64,000 nucleotides of DNA from Bacteroides bouchesdurhonensis (lineage in GTDB: Bacteria; Bacteroidota; Bacteroidia; Bacteroidales; Bacteroidaceae): assembly GCF_900155865.1 (NCBI RefSeq), contig NZ_LT707006.1:405490-469489 (forward strand), read 5' to 3'. The position numbers and the translations under genes were made by a program. Shown piece after piece: positions 37,431 to 46,437 of this stretch; position 1 is the stretch's first letter; each line of letters begins with the position of its first letter. The notes below the pieces were generated by a model that did not search any database, was not told the origin of the DNA, and saw only the letters and a program-made list of their open reading frames with translations.

Positions 37431-40049
37431 TCAGTTCTTACTATTTTCAGTAGACAGAACAATAATATCACCTTCAACCTCAATAGTTGATATTTCGGGG
37501 ATAGTAATTGTTACTACAGATTTAGCAGACTTATTTTGCTGTAAATCATTACCGCCATTATACCAATCGATTATAGAACCGGTAATTGTCAACTTATCTC
37601 CGAAAGATGGGTTAGGCTTCAATCCATAATTAAAGGTGATACCAGCCTTGTCAAGTTTATAAGTGTCTTTGCCATAAGTAGTATAAGTACCTTTTTCATA
37701 AACTATTTTATCATCTCTGTCTCTAATAACTACTAGGTTAGCAAGATCTTTAGAATCATGGTTGGCCATGTAAGTTTTCAGAGTCATAGCATCAACTTCA
37801 GCACTGAATGGAGGAACGAAACGAACTACGTATTCTTTCACGCATTTTTCACCATTTGACAAGTCAGCTACCATTTCAACATTGTAGTCACGAGAACCTT
37901 CACCTTTAGCAAACGGAGTAGTCAGTTTAATCTCCTGATCTTTATAATCTGTACCGGAGATTGAAGCACCAGTCTGATTTGTACCTTTCAAGCGGAAGTA
38001 AAGTTTAGTGTGGTTGCCCGGCAATTGATAACCGCTCATGTAATTCTTGAACTGTTCCTTCATTTCACTTACAAGTTTCCATGAGTTGTCTTCCATCTTA
38101 CCCTTAACCTGAACGATGTTAGTACCAATCAGATAATCAGGATTCAGTTCGGGGAATGCTTTTGTATGAACTACGTTGTAAGTAAATGTGATAACTACAT
38201 TCTTATTCACGAAGTTATTTTTCGCAGTGTATGTAACTTTTGCCGTTCCTTCACCGAGAAGCACTTTAGGAGTCATTTCAATCCATGCCATAGCAGTTTC
38301 GGTAGTAGAACCGGATGTATAGGTCCAGCCGCTAGCGGTTACACCTGTCTCTTGAGTTATCTTGTAAGTTTCATCATAGTTCTGCTGGAATGTTTCCTTA
38401 GTCATACCCAATACGTCATAAATTTCGGCATTGGCTCTATCCCATGATAATTCGTATCTATTATAAGGAGTGGCGATAGAAGAATATTCAATATCTCCTA
38501 ATGCAACAGCAATAGGCAAGTCACCTTTTTCTACAGATTCAACAGCTGTTATTTCTGCTTTAACATAACCGCTTGCAACAACAGTGCCATTCACTTTTGC
38601 TGTCACAGTAAAGATCGGAGTACGACCAACAGAAGCAGTACCTTGAGCTAACCATGCTTTATCAACGACAACAACACCGTTCTTATCAGGGGCTGTTACA
38701 AACTGTTGTTGATTAGTCTTTCCATCACTTCCCAGATATTTCTCCGGTTTAGCATATTCATAAGTAATGTTTTCCACACCGATAGAAGCCAGAGATTTTT
38801 CAATTTCTTTAGCCCATGCTTCTGTAATCTTACTTAGATTTAGTTCACCTGTATAGATAAATTCTGCATCAGCTGGAACACCAAGTGCAGGCACTGTAGT
38901 GGGATAGTAAGATACAGGTGTAGTTGTTGCTTTTCCATCTTTGATCTTAGCAATACCATATTCTTTTAGTTCAGAAGCTTTGACTACTGCATAGTCTGAT
39001 ACAATTTCAGTAGCATCTTCTTTATTAGTTGCTTTCAGAGCAAAAATAGCTTCCTGGTTTGCTTTCAGATAATCCAAAGTCTTTGTTGATTGCAGTTGGA
39101 AAATCATGCCACCCTCTTCGCCTTTTTTTGCACTCATAATCTTAAGCAAAGATTCATTGTCGCCGGCTACACGAGTTTCTACAACACGATCAATGAAAGA
39201 CCATTCTACGTTTTTCACATCTGCGTTTTGAGGATTCAAGCGATAAGTAACAAGAGGATTGTTTGATACCAGGAATTCATTCTTCTTACTTGTATTATTA
39301 TATACCAAAAGAGAATAGAAGTCAATAACTCCCATACCTAGCTTCGTGTCGATTGTTCCAGGTACAAAAGCCAATGAGCGAAGAGTATCTGTCAATTTAA
39401 TCTTAACAGGACCTTCACTTTTATCTACGTTGTTAAGAATAAGATAACCATTTTCTGTATCCCAAATGGCAGAAACAGCTTCTTTTCCTTCAGGAATACA
39501 AGGGATGGTAGTTACTTCTTTCGTTTCTTTTCCATCAGCAGCTTTGGTCATTTTTACCCATAAACCAGCTTCTGCGCCATCAGTACCCGGATAATAATAA
39601 ATGGTAGGTGCAGAAACACCATCATTGCCATCGTTACCATCATTGCCATCATTACCTGCTTCGCCCTTTATACCACGAGAAGGCAGACCGGAGTCTTCGC
39701 CGTCCAAGAACCAGTTCCCATTCTCTCCGATAGTAACAACTGTACCGTTGGTTCCGTTGGTTCCGTTTGTACCATTGGTTCCATTAGTTCCATTAGTACC
39801 GTTCTTTAATTCAAATGTTTTGTTGTCGCTCAATGTTACAGTAACTCCATTAGCAGTGGGTGTTACATTTGTAATAACAGCACCCGCATTAATCCGAGCT
39901 TTAAGGTCCTCCAAACTTTTCTCTACGGAAGTGATCCGTTGATCCAGACTATCGATGTCGTCATCATAGTCTTTACAAGACGTAAAAGTCCCCATAGAAA
40001 CCGTCAATAAGGCTCCAAATAGGATAACGCTTAAATACTTTTTGTTCAT
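37431..40049 (-). CDS. Large surface lipoprotein with coiled coil and collagen-like repeats
   Basis: The 872-residue protein has a lipobox cysteine near residue 25 followed by KDYDDD, a strong match to the Bacteroides surface lipoprotein export signal. A short coiled coil follows (about 32-55, SLDQRITSVEKSLEDLKARI), then a small beta segment and seven NGT triplets. A GND repeat of about four units comes next, then a long beta-rich body of Ig-like domains (about 160-870). The N-terminus resembles the DUF4988/PL29 N-terminal region seen in Bacteroides surface proteins. Its ligand is unknown. The IS1182-type element ends about 75 bp upstream of the start and has probably changed its promoter context. 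Confidence 0.8.
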   Translation of the reverse strand: MNKKYLSVILFGALLTVSMGTFTSCKDYDDDIDSLDQRITSVEKSLEDLKARINAGAVITNVTPTANGVTVTLSDNKTFELKNGTNGTNGTNGTNGTNGTNGTVVTIGENGNWFLDGEDSGLPSRGIKGEAGNDGNDGNDGNDGVSAPTIYYYPGTDGAEAGLWVKMTKAADGKETKEVTTIPCIPEGKEAVSAIWDTENGYLILNNVDKSEGPVKIKLTDTLRSLAFVPGTIDTKLGMGVIDFYSLLVYNNTSKKNEFLVSNNPLVTYRLNPQNADVKNVEWSFIDRVVETRVAGDNESLLKIMSAKKGEEGGMIFQLQSTKTLDYLKANQEAIFALKATNKEDATEIVSDYAVVKASELKEYGIAKIKDGKATTTPVSYYPTTVPALGVPADAEFIYTGELNLSKITEAWAKEIEKSLASIGVENITYEYAKPEKYLGSDGKTNQQQFVTAPDKNGVVVVDKAWLAQGTASVGRTPIFTVTAKVNGTVVASGYVKAEITAVESVEKGDLPIAVALGDIEYSSIATPYNRYELSWDRANAEIYDVLGMTKETFQQNYDETYKITQETGVTASGWTYTSGSTTETAMAWIEMTPKVLLGEGTAKVTYTAKNNFVNKNVVITFTYNVVHTKAFPELNPDYLIGTNIVQVKGKMEDNSWKLVSEMKEQFKNYMSGYQLPGNHTKLYFRLKGTNQTGASISGTDYKDQEIKLTTPFAKGEGSRDYNVEMVADLSNGEKCVKEYVVRFVPPFSAEVDAMTLKTYMANHDSKDLANLVVIRDRDDKIVYEKGTYTTYGKDTYKLDKAGITFNYGLKPNPSFGDKLTITGSIIDWYNGGNDLQQNKSAKSVVTITIPEISTIEVEGDIIVLSTENSKN
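39618..39656. repeat. 9-bp repeats encoding Gly-Asn-Asp
   Basis: Four tandem 9-bp units on the coding (minus) strand encode GND triplets within the lipoprotein. Confidence 0.85.
39741..39803. repeat. Seven 9-bp repeats encoding Asn-Gly-Thr
   Basis: Sixty-three bases hold exactly seven 9-bp units that encode NGT on the minus strand. Unit changes keep the reading frame, so copy number could vary without breaking the gene. In register this is a Gly-X-Y pattern as in collagen-like proteins. Confidence 0.9.
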
Positions 40050-40121
40050 AATAAAAAAATCGTTTAATTTATAAATTAAAAAAAATAAATTCCTTTAATT
40101 TGCTAATTCTATTAGCAGTTT

Positions 40122-41967
40122 GGAGGTGTGTCAAAACTCAGGCACATCTCCTTTTTTTGATCTAAAACATTCATTTTCCTTTTTTGTCTATGCGGCTATT
40201 TTTTGCCTCATTAAACGATAAGTCGTTACATTCCCCGCATTTTGAGCCACACATGGTCTGAGAGCGATAAATATAGCGTGTACATTCTTTCCCTTTCTCG
40301 CTTTTAGCAGTTTTGCACACATTTTTTTGATATTAAATGCTATAGCAAAGAAGGCAAAGTCCATTGTAACCTTGTCTTGTCCCACATGCCGGAACCTTCT
40401 GTATGCCATGTTGTGTTTCATTTGTCCAAAAACTGCTTCCGGTTCTATACATCGCCTTCCCCTATGCCTGATGCCTTCTTCCGAGAGCAACCTTTCCCGT
40501 GCCTGCCGTTTGTATTGGTTTAACCGGTGGTTTACTTCTATAATACGGTTCCCCCGGGCTTTAAAGCAACTGCCACGCAAAGGGCACCCTTCACATCTTT
40601 GTGCTTTATACCGGGCACTTTCGGTGATGTATCCGCTCGCAGTCTTGTCACATCTGGTTCCTATACGGTTCATGTGCTGCCCCATAGGACAAACGTAATA
40701 ATCCTCTTCCGCATTGTAATGGAGACTCTCCGTATGGAATGGATTGGGGGTATAACGGGGACGCCGTTCTTTATGGAAGTAGTTGTACTTGACAAAGGCT
40801 TCTATCCCATTATCTTGCATGAACCGGTAATTTTCTTCCGAGCCGTAACCGGAGTCTGCCACACCGACAGTTGGTAAGCGGTTATAGCGTTGCTCAAAGG
40901 AGTGGAAGAAAGGTATGAGGGTCAGTGTATCGGTTGGGTTTGGAAACAGTCGGAAGTCTATGAGGAATTGGTTCTCGGTACCTATTTGCAGATTATATCC
41001 GGGCTTTGTCTGCCCGTTTCTCATGGCGTCTTCTTTCATGCGCATGAAGGTGGCATCAGGATCGGTCTTGGAATAGGAGTTGCGTTCTCCAAGAGTATCA
41101 AGATGGTTGTCGTATTCCATCAACTTGTCACGGTACTCCTCAAGTTCCCGGACCTGTTTCTTCTTTTCCCGGATGACTTTCTTTTGTTCCTTGTCCTTTG
41201 TTACAGGTTGGTGTTCCAGTACCTCTTTAAGTTCATCCACTATATCTGAGAGCATGGCGGGAGTGAACTCTACGGGGGTGTCTTTGACGGAGTTCTCTTG
41301 GGCTATGGCTTCATCCACCTGCTCCAGGAGAATGCGGATCTTATCCATCAGCTTTGTACGGTTCTTTTCGACTGTCTTGCGCCAGACAAAAGTATATTTG
41401 TTGGCCCTGGACTCAATCTTGGTACCGTCGATATACTCTACGTCAAGGCTGATGAAACCTTTGTCGGCAAGGACAAGGACCAACTGCGTGAAGACGTTGT
41501 TGATTTCCTCCTTGACACGGTTACGGAAACGGTTGATGGTAATAAAATCCGGATGTTCATTACCGGAAAGCCAGATATAATGAATGTCACGTAGGAGAAG
41601 CTTCTCTATTTTGCGGCACGAATAGATATTGTTCATGTAGGCGTAAATAATCACCTTGAGCATCATTTTAGGATGATAAGGACAACGACCGGTTGCTTTA
41701 TAAAGCTTCTTGAAATTGTCAAGATTGAGATTATCAACAACAGTATTAACTATGCGAACCGGATCGTTCGCTGCTATGTTTTCATCAATTCTTTGGGGAA
41801 AAAGAACTGTTTGGTTGGGAATGTAAGGACGAAAATGTAACTTTGCCATAACGAAAAACTTTATGCCTAAAGATACAAAAACTTTGGGTAATAACAAAGC
41901 CCGGGCTTGGGAAAGTCTGGGCTTTGTGCATAAAAAAAGGTTGGGCCAGCGTTTTGACACAACCTCA
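40122..41967 (-). mobile_element. IS1182-family insertion sequence
   Basis: Imperfect terminal inverted repeats are seen at 40122-40138 (GGAGGTGTGTCAAAACT) and 41950-41967 (on the minus strand GAGGTTGTGTCAAAACG), differing by one inserted base and a few changes. They enclose one complete transposase gene. The target duplication could not be defined with confidence. An internal hairpin (CAAAGCCC pairing with GGGCTTTG, about 41895-41927) lies before the transposase and may block read-through from outside. Confidence 0.82.
40188..41849 (-). CDS. IS1182-family transposase
   Basis: Starting at the ATG at 41849 (MAKLHFRPYIPNQTVLFP) gives 553 residues. The longer frame to 42014 would run out of the element and is rejected. 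The DUF772 N-terminal region is clear (FKKLYKATGRCPYHPKMMLKVIIYAYMNNIYSCRKIEKLL). The DDE catalytic segments include VEYIDGTKIES, VGVADSGYGSEENY, and the C-terminal EAVFGQMKHNMAYRRFRHVG. A CPMGQ/CEGCPLRGSC cysteine cluster lies between. The gene looks intact, so the element may be active. Confidence 0.9.
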   Translation of the reverse strand: MAKLHFRPYIPNQTVLFPQRIDENIAANDPVRIVNTVVDNLNLDNFKKLYKATGRCPYHPKMMLKVIIYAYMNNIYSCRKIEKLLLRDIHYIWLSGNEHPDFITINRFRNRVKEEINNVFTQLVLVLADKGFISLDVEYIDGTKIESRANKYTFVWRKTVEKNRTKLMDKIRILLEQVDEAIAQENSVKDTPVEFTPAMLSDIVDELKEVLEHQPVTKDKEQKKVIREKKKQVRELEEYRDKLMEYDNHLDTLGERNSYSKTDPDATFMRMKEDAMRNGQTKPGYNLQIGTENQFLIDFRLFPNPTDTLTLIPFFHSFEQRYNRLPTVGVADSGYGSEENYRFMQDNGIEAFVKYNYFHKERRPRYTPNPFHTESLHYNAEEDYYVCPMGQHMNRIGTRCDKTASGYITESARYKAQRCEGCPLRGSCFKARGNRIIEVNHRLNQYKRQARERLLSEEGIRHRGRRCIEPEAVFGQMKHNMAYRRFRHVGQDKVTMDFAFFAIAFNIKKMCAKLLKARKGKNVHAIFIALRPCVAQNAGNVTTYRLMRQKIAA

Positions 41968-42107
41968 TAAAACACGCTGCAAATATGGACATATTTCTGA
42001 AAACAAGCAAACAAATAACATCTTTTTTCTAATAAACTATTAAAAAAGAATAGTAAAATGCACGAAACTACGAATTCTTTGTATTCACAGTCTATGAACC
42101 TTCAAAT

Positions 42108-42218
42108 TTAAGCAAAGAATTCTCTTATCCTCATTGCATATTCCGGAATGAGGGAAATAATCTTTTTGTACTTTTTGTCAGTAATCATCCGCCCGAACGC
42201 CTTGGAGGATGTCACAAG
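42108..42218 (-). pseudogene. C-terminal fragment of an unknown protein
   Basis: The minus strand holds an open frame of about 36 codons, reading SKAFGRMITDKKYKKIISLI then PEYAMRIREFFA and a stop. It looks like the end of a real protein because the composition is charged and helical. No start is present and I cannot name the family. Confidence 0.4.
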
Positions 42219-42256
42219 AGAAATTTGTCGTTACCTATTAAGTAATATTCTATATC

Positions 42257-42460
42257 TCAGGCAATTATAGGAGTAATGTATTGTTTCGCAAAAGCAATCA
42301 CTTGAATATTTGCCTCATCTATTTTCTTATTTCTAAAAGGTTTTAGATAAGTCTCAGTCACCATAATAGATGAATGTCCCATTGCTTCGGAGATAATGCC
42401 GGGATGCACCTCGCTATAATAAGCCATCGTAGCCCATGTATGGCGTGCTGTATAAGTAAT
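42257..42460 (-). pseudogene. C-terminal remnant of a tyrosine recombinase
   Basis: The minus strand encodes TARHTWATMAYYSEVHPGII, then SEAMGHSSIMVTETYLKPF and a tail ending in a stop at 42257. ARHTWA (the H-x-x-R box), MGHSS and the catalytic Tyr in TETYL are the C-terminal half of the phage-integrase catalytic domain. The N-terminal part is missing at about 42460, close to where the GC-rich element begins. This is a relic of an earlier element at the same place. Confidence 0.82.
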
Positions 42461-42741
42461 ATTTAGAAATGCAATAAAAAACAGAATGACGATAATTAAA
42501 CGTAAAACGTTTATAATTAAGCATTTTGCGAGAATTGCAGAACAGACAGACCTGCAAAAGAAAACAAAATATTGCGACGTTTCAGTTACCAGACTGTTAG
42601 CCGCCTGTTTCGGAAACGACGGCAGGTAACCGAATTTTTACCGATAAGAACAAAGCGGATTTGTATTCACTGTTTCTCAATGTTTTGCATGCCAAAGGAC
42701 GCTTTTCAAAGGAGTATTTTTACAACCTAAAAAAGAGCGTT
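42461..42741. other. Junction region before the integrase pair
   Basis: About 280 bp between the old recombinase remnant and the first intact integrase. It contains an inverted AAACGT/ACGTTT pair (about 42500) that could be a recombinase or excisionase site. The base composition shifts from AT-rich to GC-rich across this stretch. No attachment core could be defined. Confidence 0.35.
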
Positions 42742-43971
42742 ATGAAAGTGGAAAAATTCAAGGTGCTGCTCTACCTGAAAAAGAGCGAGCCGGACAAGAC
42801 CGGCAAAGCCCCGATCATGGGACGGATCACCCTCAACCGCACGATGGCGCAGTTCAGCTGCAAGCTCTCCTGCACCCCCGGGCTGTGGAACGCGCGTGAG
42901 AGCCGGCTGAACGGCAAGAGCCGGGAAGCGGTGGAGACCAATGAAAAAATAGAAAGACTGCTGCTTGCCGTACACTCGGCCTTCAATTCCCTCATGGAAA
43001 GAAAAAGGGATTTCGATGCCGCCGCGGTCAGGGACATGTTCCAGGGCAATGCGGGCATGCAGATGACCCTGCTCAAACTTCTCGACCGGCATAACGGGGA
43101 AATGAAGGCCCGTGTCGGTGTGGACCGTGCGCCCACCACACTCTCGACCTACCTCTTCACCTACCGCACGCTTTCCGAATTCATCAAGGCGAAATTCAAG
43201 GTTCCGGACCTTGTCTTCGGGCAGCTCAACGAGCAGTTCATCCGCGACTATCAGGATTTCATCCTTCTGGAAAAGGGATATGCCGTGGACACGCTTCGCG
43301 GCTACCTGGCCATCTTGAAAAAGATCTGCCGCATCGCCTACAAGGAGGGCCACTCGGAGAAATACCATTTCTGCCACTTCAAGCTGCCCAAGCAGAAGGA
43401 GACAACACCGAAAGCACTCAGCCGTGAGAATTTCGAGAAGCTGCGTGATCTGGAGATACCGGAAAAACGCAGGTCACATGTCATCACCCGGGACCTCTTC
43501 CTCTTCGCCTGTTACACCGGCACCGCCTATGCCGATGCGGTAAGCATCACCCGGAAGAACCTCTTCCGGGATGACGAGGGCAGCCTCTGGCTGAAATACC
43601 AGCGAAAGAAAACCGACTACCTCGGACGTGTCAAGCTGCTTCCGGAAGCCGTCGCGTTGATTGAGAAATACCGGGACGATACCCGCGAGACTCTTTTCCC
43701 GCCGCAGGACTACCACACGCTCAGGGCCAATATGAAATCCCTGCGCCTGATGGCAGGGCTGAGCCAGGACCTTGTCTACCACATGGGACGGCATTCTTTC
43801 GCCTCGCTGGTCACGCTCGAGGAGGGAGTGCCGATAGAGACCATCTGCAAAATGCTGGGACACTCCAACATAAAGACCACCCAGATATACGCGCGCGTAA
43901 CCCCGAAGAAGCTGTTCGAGGACATGGACAGGTTCGTCGAGGCAACCCGCGATTTGAAACTTATCCTTTAA
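42742..43971 (+). CDS. Bacteroidota-type tyrosine recombinase (integrase 1)
   Basis: Starting at the ATG at 42742 (MKVEKFKVLLYLKK) gives 409 residues; the frame from 42661 adds an unlikely N-terminus. The protein has the arm-binding and SAM-like core-binding domains, and a catalytic domain with HMGRHSF (H-x-x-R), MLGHSNI and the nucleophile Tyr in TTQIYARV. The first catalytic arginine position reads CYTGTAYAD, with alanine instead of arginine, as in some Bacteroides conjugative-element integrases (IntDOT also lacks it). It is strongly GC-rich compared with the flanks, which indicates transfer. It is followed after 20 bp by a second integrase. Confidence 0.92.
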   Translation: MKVEKFKVLLYLKKSEPDKTGKAPIMGRITLNRTMAQFSCKLSCTPGLWNARESRLNGKSREAVETNEKIERLLLAVHSAFNSLMERKRDFDAAAVRDMFQGNAGMQMTLLKLLDRHNGEMKARVGVDRAPTTLSTYLFTYRTLSEFIKAKFKVPDLVFGQLNEQFIRDYQDFILLEKGYAVDTLRGYLAILKKICRIAYKEGHSEKYHFCHFKLPKQKETTPKALSRENFEKLRDLEIPEKRRSHVITRDLFLFACYTGTAYADAVSITRKNLFRDDEGSLWLKYQRKKTDYLGRVKLLPEAVALIEKYRDDTRETLFPPQDYHTLRANMKSLRLMAGLSQDLVYHMGRHSFASLVTLEEGVPIETICKMLGHSNIKTTQIYARVTPKKLFEDMDRFVEATRDLKLIL

Positions 43972-43990
43972 TCCCTAAACAATCATTATC

Positions 43991-45202
43991 ATGCGCAGTA
44001 CATTCAAGCTCTTATTCTACATCAACCGTAACAAGGTGAAATCGGACGGCACGACCGCCGTCCTCTGCCGGATCAGCATCGACGGAAAGAAATCGGCAGT
44101 CACGACAGGCGTCTATTGCAAACCCGGGGACTGGGACAGCAAGAAGTGTGAAATCAAAACAGCCAGGGAGAACAACCGCCTTGCCGCCTTCCGCAGCCGG
44201 TTGGAAGAGGCGTACGGGAACCTGCTGAGGAACCAGGGAGTGGTCACGGCCGAACTGCTCAAGACCACCGTGTCAGGCGCCAATTCCGTACCGGAATACC
44301 TCCTGCAGGCCGGAGAGGTGGAACGCGAACGGCTCAGGGTCCGCTCCAAGGAGATCAACTCCACTTCCACCTACCGCCAGTCGAAGACCACCCAGCTCAA
44401 CCTCAGGCAGTTCATCGAATCCCGCGGGATGAAGGACATCGCCTTTTCGGACATCACCGAGGAGTTCGCCGAATCGTTCAAGGTCTTTCTCAAGAAGGAG
44501 CTGGGACACAGGAACGGACACGTGAACCACTGCCTGTGCTGGCTCAACCGGCTCATCTACATCGCCGTGGACCGGGAAATACTAAGAGCCAATCCGATAG
44601 AGGACGTGGCATACGAGAGGAAAGAAACACCTAAACTAAGGCATATCAGCCGCAGTGAACTGAAGCGGATGATGGAAACCCCGCTGCCCGACCCGATGAT
44701 GGAGCTGGCACGCAGGACGTTCATCTTCTCCTCGCTGACCGGTCTGGCCTACGCGGATACGAGGGCTCTCCATCCCCGTCACATCGGAACGACTTCGGAA
44801 GGAAGAAGGTATATCCGCATCCGCCGCGCCAAAACGGACGTGGAGGCGTTCATCCCGCTGCATCCCATAGCCGGACAGATACTGGAGCTTTACAACACCA
44901 CGGATGACGACAGGCCGGTATTCCCGCTGCCGGTCCGCGACGTCCTCTGGTATGAGGTACATGGAATGGGCGTGGCATTAGGCATGAAAGAGAACCTGTC
45001 CTACCACATGGCCCGGCATTCGTTCGGGACCCTGACACTGACCGCAGGTATTCCGATAGAGAGCATCGCCAGGATGATGGGCCACACGAACATCGACAGC
45101 ACGCAGGTCTACGCCCAGGTCACCGACCGGAAGATATCCTCGGACATGAACCGGCTGATGGAAAGAAGAAAGCCCGCGGCCGGCAAGGAAGCCGCAGGCT
45201 AA
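43991..45202 (+). CDS. Bacteroidota-type tyrosine recombinase (integrase 2)
   Basis: The 403-residue protein has the same layout as its upstream neighbour: an N-terminal arm-binding region (MRSTFKLLFYINRNKVKSDGT), a SAM-like domain, and a catalytic domain with HMARHSFGTLTL, MMGHTNIDST and the nucleophile in TQVYAQV. The first arginine is again replaced (SLTGLAYAD). Sharing about the same fold but diverged in sequence, the two genes may act together in integration or one may invert DNA. It is GC-rich. A hairpin follows at 45214. Confidence 0.92.
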   Translation: MRSTFKLLFYINRNKVKSDGTTAVLCRISIDGKKSAVTTGVYCKPGDWDSKKCEIKTARENNRLAAFRSRLEEAYGNLLRNQGVVTAELLKTTVSGANSVPEYLLQAGEVERERLRVRSKEINSTSTYRQSKTTQLNLRQFIESRGMKDIAFSDITEEFAESFKVFLKKELGHRNGHVNHCLCWLNRLIYIAVDREILRANPIEDVAYERKETPKLRHISRSELKRMMETPLPDPMMELARRTFIFSSLTGLAYADTRALHPRHIGTTSEGRRYIRIRRAKTDVEAFIPLHPIAGQILELYNTTDDDRPVFPLPVRDVLWYEVHGMGVALGMKENLSYHMARHSFGTLTLTAGIPIESIARMMGHTNIDSTQVYAQVTDRKISSDMNRLMERRKPAAGKEAAG

Positions 45203-45213
45203 ATAAAAACTGC

Positions 45214-45241
45214 CGCCGGAATCGTAAATGCAATTCCGGCG
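45214..45241. terminator. Hairpin between integrase 2 and the HTH gene
   Basis: CGCCGGAAT (45214-45222) pairs perfectly with ATTCCGGCG (45233-45241). It lies between two convergent genes and has A-rich sequence on one side, so it may serve the minus strand. Confidence 0.6.
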
Positions 45242-45266
45242 ACAATCCTTAAACTTAAATACGATA

Positions 45267-45560
45267 TTATACCAATGCAGGGTGATAGTTCTCCTCCAGC
45301 AGCCTCTCGATGTCCGACTGCCTGTACAGGATCTTCCCGCCAAGCTGGATATAGGGAATCCGTCCTTGGTCCCTGTAATCCTGCAGGCACCTGCGGCTGA
45401 TCTTCAACATCCCGGAAAGCTCCCTGTCGGTCAGGAACCGTTCCCCGTTGAAGGGAGGACGGTTGTCACGGGCAAGACGTTCCACTTTTTTCTCCATGTC
45501 GTCCAGCAGGGCAAAGAACCTGCGGACACGTTCGTTCTCCTTGTCGATAATGCCTTCCAT
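45267..45560 (-). CDS. Excisionase-like helix-turn-helix protein
   Basis: The 97-residue protein has a short coiled-coil N-terminus (about 8-30) and a MerR/excisionase-type HTH (about 42-90: FLTDRELSGMLKISRRCLQDYRDQGRIPYI, then LYRQSDIERLL). In Bacteroides mobile elements such genes sit beside integrases and control excision or early transcription. It is convergent with integrase 2 and followed upstream by a related HTH gene. Confidence 0.85.
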   Translation of the reverse strand: MEGIIDKENERVRRFFALLDDMEKKVERLARDNRPPFNGERFLTDRELSGMLKISRRCLQDYRDQGRIPYIQLGGKILYRQSDIERLLEENYHPALV

Positions 45561-45572
45561 CTCTTCCGCTCT

Positions 45573-45896
45573 TTAAAGGTTTCCGTTCTTCCTTCTTTCT
45601 CTCACCTCCTTCTCCTTGCGTCTGATGCCGACGTAGACCATCAACTTCTCCACATCCCCGGGCTTGTAATAGAACTTGCGCTGGAGGCGGGTGAACGCCA
45701 GCCGTCCGGTATCGCGGAGAGTCTGCAGGGTACGCGGCGAGATGTCAAGGCGCAGGCAGACATCCTGGCCGTCCAGTCACTCTCCGGGTTCCTTACAGCG
45801 GTTTCTCTCATACAATCTGTCCACACGTGCGGACAGGTTCTCGGCGCGCGCCAGCATCCTCTCAAGGACACCGGCCTCGATGTAGCATATTTCCAT
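45573..45896 (-). pseudogene. Second excisionase-like HTH gene interrupted by an in-frame TGA
   Basis: From ATG at 45896 the frame reads MEICYIEAGVLERMLARAEN and onward to KEPGE, then meets TGA at 45777-45779. The same frame then continues LDGQDVCLRLDISPRTLQTL to a TAA at 45573. Related genes have a tryptophan at this point (EWLDGQDV pattern, from memory of the family), so TGG to TGA is the simplest explanation. The HTH helix lies after the stop, so the DNA-binding part would not be made from this start. Read-through, a second start or a sequencing error are the alternatives. Confidence 0.8.
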
Positions 45897-46437
45897 ATTT
45901 TCAACTCGTTTAAATATCAGTGCGAATATAAGGGAAGAAACCATGAGAGGCAAGCACGACCGGCACACTGGCAGGAATAGTCATGGATAGTCGGTTTTTG
46001 TCATATGGGAAGGAAAAAGAAAGCCGAAGCAGGTCTGGATCCACTACCCCCTTTGGGTATGTGAAAGGAACGTTGTGGTGAAAGAAAAAACTCCTTTTCA
46101 CACATGGATGAGGCAATGCCGGAAGTCCGGCAATAAAAAATGTGGCTTCTCTATCCGGGTAAATGCCATGATTACAGACTTCTTCCTGTTCCTATACCAT
46201 CAGGTCGGTTACCTTCAGGTTAACAACTTATCCAACCTGTGATAGATCCGGATGTGAAAAGATTACTTTGGCTGGCTATTACAATATAATAAGTAGAATC
46301 ATGTCAAATCTACTGCTGCTATTGTTTGTTGATAATGGCTGGCAGTAGAACAAACTTTCGTTAAACCAATACGTTCATTCTTTATTATCAAGTTTTTAGA
46401 CTACCTTTGTATTTTATTAACTCATTTACCAAACATT
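45897..46437. other. Intergenic region before the Type IIG gene
   Basis: About 540 bp without a gene. It changes from the GC-rich element to AT-rich sequence. TACCTTTG at 46402-46409 is a -7 match for the gene at 46438; no clear -33 element was found. A boundary of the mobile element may lie here but no repeat was recognised. Confidence 0.45.

Noticed and set aside
39618..39803. Short regular repeats that could suggest a CRISPR array
   Set aside because: The units are 9 bp, adjacent without spacers, and encode in-frame Gly-X-Y triplets.
39601..39942. Plus-strand frame with repeated PSLPSLPSLP and VPLVPLVP segments
   Set aside because: It is the antisense shadow of the NGT and GND repeats in the minus-strand lipoprotein gene.
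42727..43377. Long minus-strand frame opposite integrase 1
   Set aside because: GC-rich coding DNA gives long antisense frames; the plus frame has all the catalytic motifs.
45228..45980. 250-codon plus-strand frame opposite the two HTH genes
   Set aside because: It is antisense to two recognisable HTH proteins and has no domain of its own.
42461..46437. Exact attachment sites for the GC-rich element
   Set aside because: No convincing direct repeat was found by eye at the two ends; the boundaries are given only by base composition and gene content.
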